From contig NC_092859.1 of assembly GCF_032062135.1 (NCBI RefSeq), positions 69,822,239 to 69,886,238 of the forward strand: 64,000 nt of DNA. Reading direction: 5' to 3'. This document shows positions 59,196 to 64,000 of this stretch, one piece after another; the first letter of the stretch is position 1; each line of letters opens with the position of its first letter. Position numbers and translations under genes: made by a program. The stretch comes from Pyxicephalus adspersus. Taxonomy: Eukaryota > Chordata > Amphibia > Anura > Pyxicephalidae. The notes beneath the pieces are model-generated. The model did not search any database, was not told where the DNA came from, and worked only from the letters and a program-made list of their open reading frames with translations.

Positions 59196-59200
59196 CTCCC

Positions 59201-59216
59201 ATTCTCTCTCTATTTA
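59201..59216. repeat. Target site duplication, 5' side of the full-length L1
   Basis: ATTCTCTCTCTATTTA, identical to 52614-52629. Confidence 0.95.
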
Positions 59217-60590
59217 ACAAAATAAAAGTAATTCAATGCTGCAATACAATTTTTTACTCATGGTATAAAGATTTTTAATCCCTTACACAGCTCAGTCAAT
59301 ATTGCTAATAATTCACAACTATCTCCAACAGAAAACAGCTGATGGTCTAATTTTAAACTCTTCAAAGTTCTATTCTTCTGACTCAGTGCATGATTTAATA
59401 TGGTTAACAGACCAGCCATCCATATTGGGAACAAAGACAGGAAGGCAATATTTATAACTGTAAATCCCCACAGGCTGGACTGTGTGTTGTACTGTCAGTA
59501 ACACAGGATGCCCTTACTGTACATCTGTCTTCCTTCACATCACAAAAGCAGGACCATATCATTGTTCTGGTTATTAATTTCAATGTTACCGGTTCACTTT
59601 AAAATTCACCATGAGTACTATGGTATAATTTCTTTGATGTTGCTTACTGCCATAGGCATGTGCATGCCATAGGCGGGTCACTGGTATGGCTGATTTTAGT
59701 AAACAGTGTCTTGAACTACAATGTAAGATTTAGTGACAGATGGATAAGTGAAAAATTCACTTACTAGTTTGCTCATGAGTGCTCGATTCTACAGTGCACT
59801 ACAGTGCAGAGCTTGCGTTGGAATTTTTTGTGCCAGCCTGTGGTTCAACCTTTTTCACAATGAGAGAAATAGTAAGCTGAAGCATTCAACGCTGACAGAT
59901 GTTTTAGCTCACATTTATGTTTGCAAAAGTGTTCTTCCTTGAGCTTGTGTGCATGTATTGAGGTATTCACTTAATACAAACTATTTGGCTGTGGCCATAA
60001 GAAACTTGCATAATTTTAAAGTGTATGTTGACTATCTATGACTAAATTTAAGTTGTATGACTAAATTTACACAGTCTAATGTCTAGAATTTGAGCCTATT
60101 TCAAATGGTAAAGCCTAGTAAATTAGCTGTTTCAATGGAATTCCATATTGTGAAATTTACAGTATGTAGGGTATCAGTAACTTGCTGTTTGTGTTTTACA
60201 CCTGAGGTTAGATTGAAATAAAAAAAAATGTAGAACCTGCTAAACACCAAATAATTTTTTTTTCAAAATTTGTCCTGATATTTGGCCTGATAAAAATTTA
60301 CTTGGAGGAAGAATTATTTTACCTTTCCTCCCAATGTAGCATACTGTTTTGTAATTTGAACTTGTTTGTAACAAAACTATTTTTCTTGCCTGATGTATTT
60401 TCAACATTTTTTGAGTACCAAATCATCCCAAAAAATCTCATTTTGCTACAGATTTATAGCATGGCTTAACAAAAATAATGTGCTCTGAGTTTACTATGCC
60501 TTACACTTTATATAAAATACTGTTTAGTAAGGAACCCAGTACACCTCCTCACTTGTTAGTCTCATATCCTCCTTTGGTTTACAGTACCCT
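59217..60590. other. Non-coding DNA
   Basis: No gene recognised. A 14-bp direct repeat (TATGACTAAATTTA) occurs twice at about 60037-60072. Frames at 59748-59942 and 60478-60669 lack domains; the latter runs into the L2-like fragment. Confidence 0.5.
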
Positions 60591-61047
60591 GCCATGTCTC
60601 CCTCAGCTCTGGACAAGGTTTCATGCTGCCTGTCAGCCATCTCGTCATGGATGGCTGACAGATTTCTGAAACTCAACCTAGATAAAAACAAACTTATCAC
60701 CGACTACCATACTCCTTGCACACACTCTTATCTCTCGTCTGGACTAGTGTAACCTCATCCTCTCTGGTTTTCCACTAAACCCACTCTCTCCTATACAATC
60801 TATTATGAATGCTGCAGCCAGACCCATCCATCCTTCCCACTGGTCATCTTCTGTTGCACCTCTATGTAGTTCTCATTGCACTTCTTCCATTCCATTTCAC
60901 CTTAGAATCAAATTCAAGATACTGCGCTTTTCCTTTAAATCCCTCCACAGTTCTTGTCTGGTAGACAAATACTCCCCTAGCTGCTCTATTCCCTCAACCA
61001 ATGACCTACTAATGACTTCCGCACTCATAACCTGGTCACTGCTCATT
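60591..61047 (+). pseudogene. L2/CR1-like LINE fragment, ORF2 reverse transcriptase end
   Basis: The plus-strand frames contain LDKVSCCLSAISSWMADRF followed by LKLNLDKNK (about 60608-60690), then, after an apparent internal deletion, SRLDYCN-like residues, LNLLSPIQSIMNAAARPIH (about 60777-60830) and PFHLRIKFKILRFSFKSLHS (about 60890-60950). The order 'L..DIS.WM....LKLN.DKTE', 'SRLDYCN.LL.GLP', 'L.PLQ..QNAAARLI' and 'R..YKIL...FK.LH' is the C-terminal half of L2/CR1/Rex-type reverse transcriptases. Stops and a deletion make it dead. It is interrupted at its 3' side by a TTAA-flanked element. Confidence 0.65.
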
Positions 61048-61051
61048 TTAA

Positions 61052-61580
61052 CCCCCTAGCCTTCTAATTCTTGTCTGTATTGAACATATTTCGATGAATT
61101 ATGCCTAAAAATTTTAGCCTACAATGTAAAATAAATTTCAATGCAAAAAAAAAAAATGTAACGCTTTTGCATGGAAATTTTTTTTACACTGTAGGCTATA
61201 ATTTTTAGACATAATTCACCAAAATATGTTCAATATTTAATAAATTTAATAATAAACTTTAAATAAAAAAACACAAAAATCTGTAAAAAATAAAAAAAAT
61301 AGTGAAACATATAATATAACTGTACAGAAGCATGTATAATATATATATAATATAATTACATATATATTATATGAAGATTTCTTTGTATTCGACTCAATAC
61401 AGCTCCCGTCAGAACCGACGCACCGCCCCCCGGGCATCACACCAGGACCATCGGATTGCTGCTGGAGCATGGGGCAAAGGTAAGGGGGGCTCCTAAAGGT
61501 ACCCCGAGTGTGACTCGGGAATACCGCTTTTTGCAAGTAAAAGCCACCCCGAGTCACACTCGGGATTACCGCTAGGGGGG
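61052..61580. mobile_element. TTAA-flanked foldback element (piggyBac-like MITE)
   Basis: TTAA flanks each end (61048-61051 and 61581-61584), and the termini are CCCCCTAGC and GCTAGGGGGG, inverted. TTAA duplications with C-rich ends are typical of piggyBac-type transposases. Inside, 61078-61235 is a long imperfect palindrome with about 71-bp arms (outer TATTGAACATATTT and AAATATGTTCAATA). At 61499-61565 are two copies of CCCGAGT-GTG-ACTCGGG-like palindromes in opposite orientation. Non-coding; the frame 61246-61557 is chance. Confidence 0.7.
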
Positions 61581-61584
61581 TTAA

Positions 61585-62444
61585 TATCCTGACCTTGAGG
61601 AGGCTTTATCTTGTGCAATATGCACCACTATACATTGTATTATCACTAAGCTGATTCATAGTATTTATTCAGCGATTTCACATACATGCAGTTTATTGCC
61701 TTCTTTTATATACTGACATATATAAACCGGTTAATCAGATAACAATATACAGCATGGAAGATAGAAAAGTAAATAATTACAAGTTTATCAGATTGCAATA
61801 TGGCTTACAAATGTAAAAACTGCAACTTTTGCCTATATATGAACTGCATTTAAATATCCTTTAGCTATTACGTGATTACAGTGTCTATTTATGAAGCAGT
61901 GAAACTGATATTCACTGAAACATTCTAGATCCTTGCATTTCAATGACAGTAACTGATTCTCCACAAGGGAATATTTTAGTGAATGCCAGATTTACTTATT
62001 TATAAATAGGAAAATTGAAGTTTTTGTAGGCAAACATTTAAGTGGGCACGGAGGAGTTCAGAGCACGGATTTGTCTTTTGCAGGAGAGAAATCCCCATAG
62101 TAGTTGCTATCTCCATCCCCACATAGAAGTCAGTCAGTTTTTGTCACTTGGAGTTTTAAATTTTTTTTTTTTTTTTTATGATACAGATTTTAGGGATTCC
62201 TCTTCCTTTTTGGGTAAAGCAGGGGGTACAGGATGGACCTGTGGAATTTAAATAGTGTCTGAAAGTTTCTCTTTAGACAATTTTTTTGTAGTCTTCTATT
62301 GTATTGTAATTACAAATAATATACATTTATGTGTGTTGTCCTTCATTGGCAAAATAAATACAGAGAATACATAACTATGACGAATAATATACCTATTTAG
62401 AAACCAACAAGGATATATGTCTTCTTATTTACTGTACTTTGTCT
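61585..62444. other. AT-rich non-coding DNA
   Basis: The start may continue the interrupted L2-like LINE 3' region. There is a T run at 62159-62178. Nothing else is recognised. Confidence 0.45.
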
Positions 62445-62611
62445 GTTCTTTTGATTTTACATTAGACTTGATAGGGGGAATAAATTTGTTTCCTCCCTGG
62501 AGTGTGCTGTAGTACATGTTCTAAATCTATATATATATATTATTATATATATATTATTTGGAAAATAGAAAAATGTGGGGTTGCTGCTGGTCTTTATACA
62601 TCTCAGTTTCT
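62445..62611. repeat. Tandem duplication, unit 1
   Basis: Shares 'CGATTTTACATTTGACTTGACAGGGGGAATA'-type sequence, a TA-rich middle, and 'TTGGAAAATAGAAAAATG', 'GTTGCTGCTGG' and 'CTTTATACATCTCA' with unit 2 in the same order and orientation. The two units differ at many positions, so the duplication is not recent. Confidence 0.75.
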
Positions 62612-62711
62612 TGTTCTTTTTTTTTCATTAAATTTCCCGTTCTTTCGATTTTACATTTGACTTGACAGGGGGAATACATTTGATTCCTCACCTTTCGAAG
62701 TGCTGGAGTAC

Positions 62712-62712
62712 A

Positions 62713-62757
<45 letters not shown>
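62712..62757. repeat. Compound microsatellite (TG)n(TA)n
   Basis: About nine TG units are followed by about 14 TA units. Frames read through it (62651-62953) are artefacts. The corresponding place in unit 1 has a shorter, interrupted TA tract. Confidence 0.9.
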
Positions 62758-62763
<6 letters not shown>

Positions 62764-62766
62764 TTA

Positions 62767-63093
62767 CAGGTTGACAATCAAAAATCCAGCAACCTCTGGA
62801 CCTGAGGTGCGCCGGATTTTCGAGAATTCTGGATTTTTTAAAAGTTATACTTACCTCGACCCACAGGCAGCCTTCCTCTGGCAGCACCCGCGGACATCTG
62901 GCACAGTGCTAGGGAGCAGGCAGCAGGGACGTCTCAAAGTGCATTTAGTTTAGCAAGAAAGATCTAACAGCTGTTTCTGCAGAACAGCGCCATCAAAACA
63001 TTAGTGACCAAACAGTGTAATGCAGTCCCTGTATTGAAAATGTGATCCGAAGCACCTGGATTATCGATGGCCGGATTTTCGTTTGTCAGCCTA
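62767..63093. mobile_element. Tigger-like (pogo/mariner) MITE
   Basis: The left end CAGGTTGACAATCAAAAATC and the right end GATTTTCGTTTGTCAGCCT are inverted repeats of about 20 bp. TA flanks each end (62765-62766 and 63094-63095). The CAGGTTGA start and the repeated CCGGATTTTCG/TCTGGATTTTT motifs resemble Tigger elements of the pogo branch of Tc1/mariner. It is 327 bp and non-coding. The absence of the insertion from unit 1 confirms its boundaries. Confidence 0.65.
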
Positions 63094-63147
63094 TATATTG
63101 GAAAAAAGAAACATTGTGTGTTGCTGCTGGCCTTTACACATCTCAAT

Positions 63148-63650
63148 AAAATGATTGATTTATGCTTACATTTTTTGAAGTTGGCTTTTACAATACAAAA
63201 GGCACAAAAAACAACAACAAAGAATAAAAGATAATGTTATATAAAACCCAATTTAAGTACACAGATTACACTGAAAAGTAAAATTGTATGTGTAGTCTAG
63301 AACCATCAATACAACATGTAAAGTCCCAACTGTCCTGTAGAAGTACAGTCCCCTGTTTGGAACCAAATCCTTCTTTTTGCCTCGATTTTACCACTTGCTG
63401 GGCCAAAGTATAGACCACTTTAAAAACTAGATTTTAACTAACAAAAGTTAAAGATCAATTGCTTAAAGGAAAAGTAGTGGTGACAAAAAGCAATTGTGGA
63501 TTATTGTTAATCCCAGTGAACACAATGCACCCATCATCTGATACTTCTTAGTACTTCCAGCAGTAAAACATAACATGTCAAAAGCTCAGATCAACTCAAA
63601 CTGGTCTTTTGGACATGAGGAATATTTCTAACACAGTGAGAATTAATATT
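63148..63650. other. Non-coding DNA
   Basis: Nothing recognised. Confidence 0.5.
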
Positions 63651-64000
63651 ACTAGCTGATTACCTGGCGTTGCCTGGGTATTTATTTATTGCAATCTTAT
63701 AATACACAGGAAAAGGAATCAAATAAAGCTATAGTGTTAAATCAAGGAAATGTTTTGTTGAATTTTCTGATGTTAATAAGAAAATGCTTTGACTCTGAGG
63801 TACTTGCTGATGTTTAATTCAAAGGTTTTTGTGGTGGTGTTTCCAGTTGGCAGGGTTTGATTTTCCCTTTTTTTCAGCAAATACCAGGAGACTCACTTTT
63901 AAACTTCTTAGCTTGACAGTAACTACAAACCATTTCCATTTTTCTGATGGTAACTCGCATGCTGTGAGTAGTTCTTATGTGGATCATAGTTGAATCCTTC
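63651..64000. repeat. Probable interspersed repeat running off the window
   Basis: It begins ACTAGCTGATTACCTGGCG followed by TTGCCTGGGTATTTATT, a terminus I recall as recurrent in many animal genomes (ACCCGGCGTTGCCCGGGT type). The following 330 bp contain no gene. Only one end is visible, so the element class is unknown. Confidence 0.35.

Larger units (their letters stand above)
52630..59200 (-). mobile_element. Full-length L1-like LINE (6.57 kb)
   Basis: A complete non-LTR retrotransposon on the minus strand, bounded by a perfect 16-bp target duplication. In transcription order: a 5' untranslated region of about 217 bp (59200-58984) starting with an NRF-1-like motif, ORF1 (58983-57820), a long inter-ORF spacer of about 990 bp (57819-56830), ORF2 (56829-53064, broken), and a 3' untranslated region of about 434 bp. 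The last bases form a small hairpin with the AATAAA signal and no poly(A) tail. The perfect duplication and intact ORF1 imply recent insertion, but ORF2 carries several inactivating changes, so this copy cannot move by itself. It is a different lineage from the L1 at 14331. Confidence 0.92.
62637..63147. repeat. Tandem duplication, unit 2 (interrupted by a MITE)
   Basis: A second copy of the 62445-62611 unit. It is about 345 bp longer because of the Tigger-like insertion (62767-63093) and an expanded (TG)n(TA)n microsatellite (62712-62757). Confidence 0.75.

Noticed and set aside
62651..62953. Frames with Tyr-Ile or Thr-His repeats
   Set aside because: Translations of the (TG)n(TA)n microsatellite.
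1..64000. A bacterial or phage gene system
   Set aside because: No operons, no ribosome-binding-site-linked frames, and eukaryotic LINEs, SINEs and MITEs throughout.

Overview
This is nuclear DNA from a vertebrate, most likely a frog. It is AT-rich, has no bacterial-style gene packing, and consists mainly of single-copy intergenic or intronic DNA and transposable elements. The frog assignment is inference: several short repeats here (the GGGCC-ended palindrome, the CCGTATTTTTCG palindrome, the TTAACCCCCTAGC element, the SINE) match repeat types I remember as common in anuran genomes, and the L1-like LINEs belong to several divergent lineages, which is typical of amphibians and fish and not of mammals. 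An 857-base run of N (13072-13928) is an assembly gap.

Layout. 1-12 kb: an old L1-like relic, four of the five copies of the GGGCC palindromic MITE, an inverted hAT-like element, a Tc1-like relic and a striking 90-base hairpin. 12.2-12.8 kb: a clean 600-bp solo LTR with a 5-bp target duplication. 12.95-14 kb: a CCGTATTTTTCG palindrome holding the assembly gap. 14.3-17.1 kb: a 5'-truncated L1-like LINE with a long open ORF2. 18.8-20 kb: a CR1-like LINE tail split by a 780-bp CpG-rich palindrome. 22-34 kb: hAT-type and Harbinger-like MITEs, a third CCGTATTTTTCG copy and an L1-like fragment on the plus strand. 35.49-35.66 kb: the only credible piece of a host gene, a 177-base candidate exon with splice sites and matching phase 1 boundaries. 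36-52 kb: CTAAACC-type MITEs, a tRNA-derived SINE, and a Tc1-like relic interrupted by a 5'-truncated L1 with a 17-bp target duplication. 52.6-59.2 kb: a full-length 6.57-kb L1-like element with a perfect 16-bp target duplication, an intact ORF1 and a broken ORF2. 60.5-64 kb: an L2-like LINE fragment interrupted by a TTAA-flanked foldback element, and a tandem duplication whose second unit carries a Tigger-like MITE.

Nothing here works as a pathway. The only protein-level activities are those of retrotransposons (RNA-binding ORF1p, endonuclease, reverse transcriptase) and dead transposases. If the 177-base exon is real, the window is mostly the introns of a long plus-strand gene. I could not name that gene. 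I found no tRNA, rRNA, CRISPR array or bacterial operon. The features most worth following up are the candidate exon, the near-perfect hairpin at 11568-11657, the NRF-1-type site at the exact 5' end of the full-length L1, and the CpG-rich, minisatellite-bearing palindromic MITE family.
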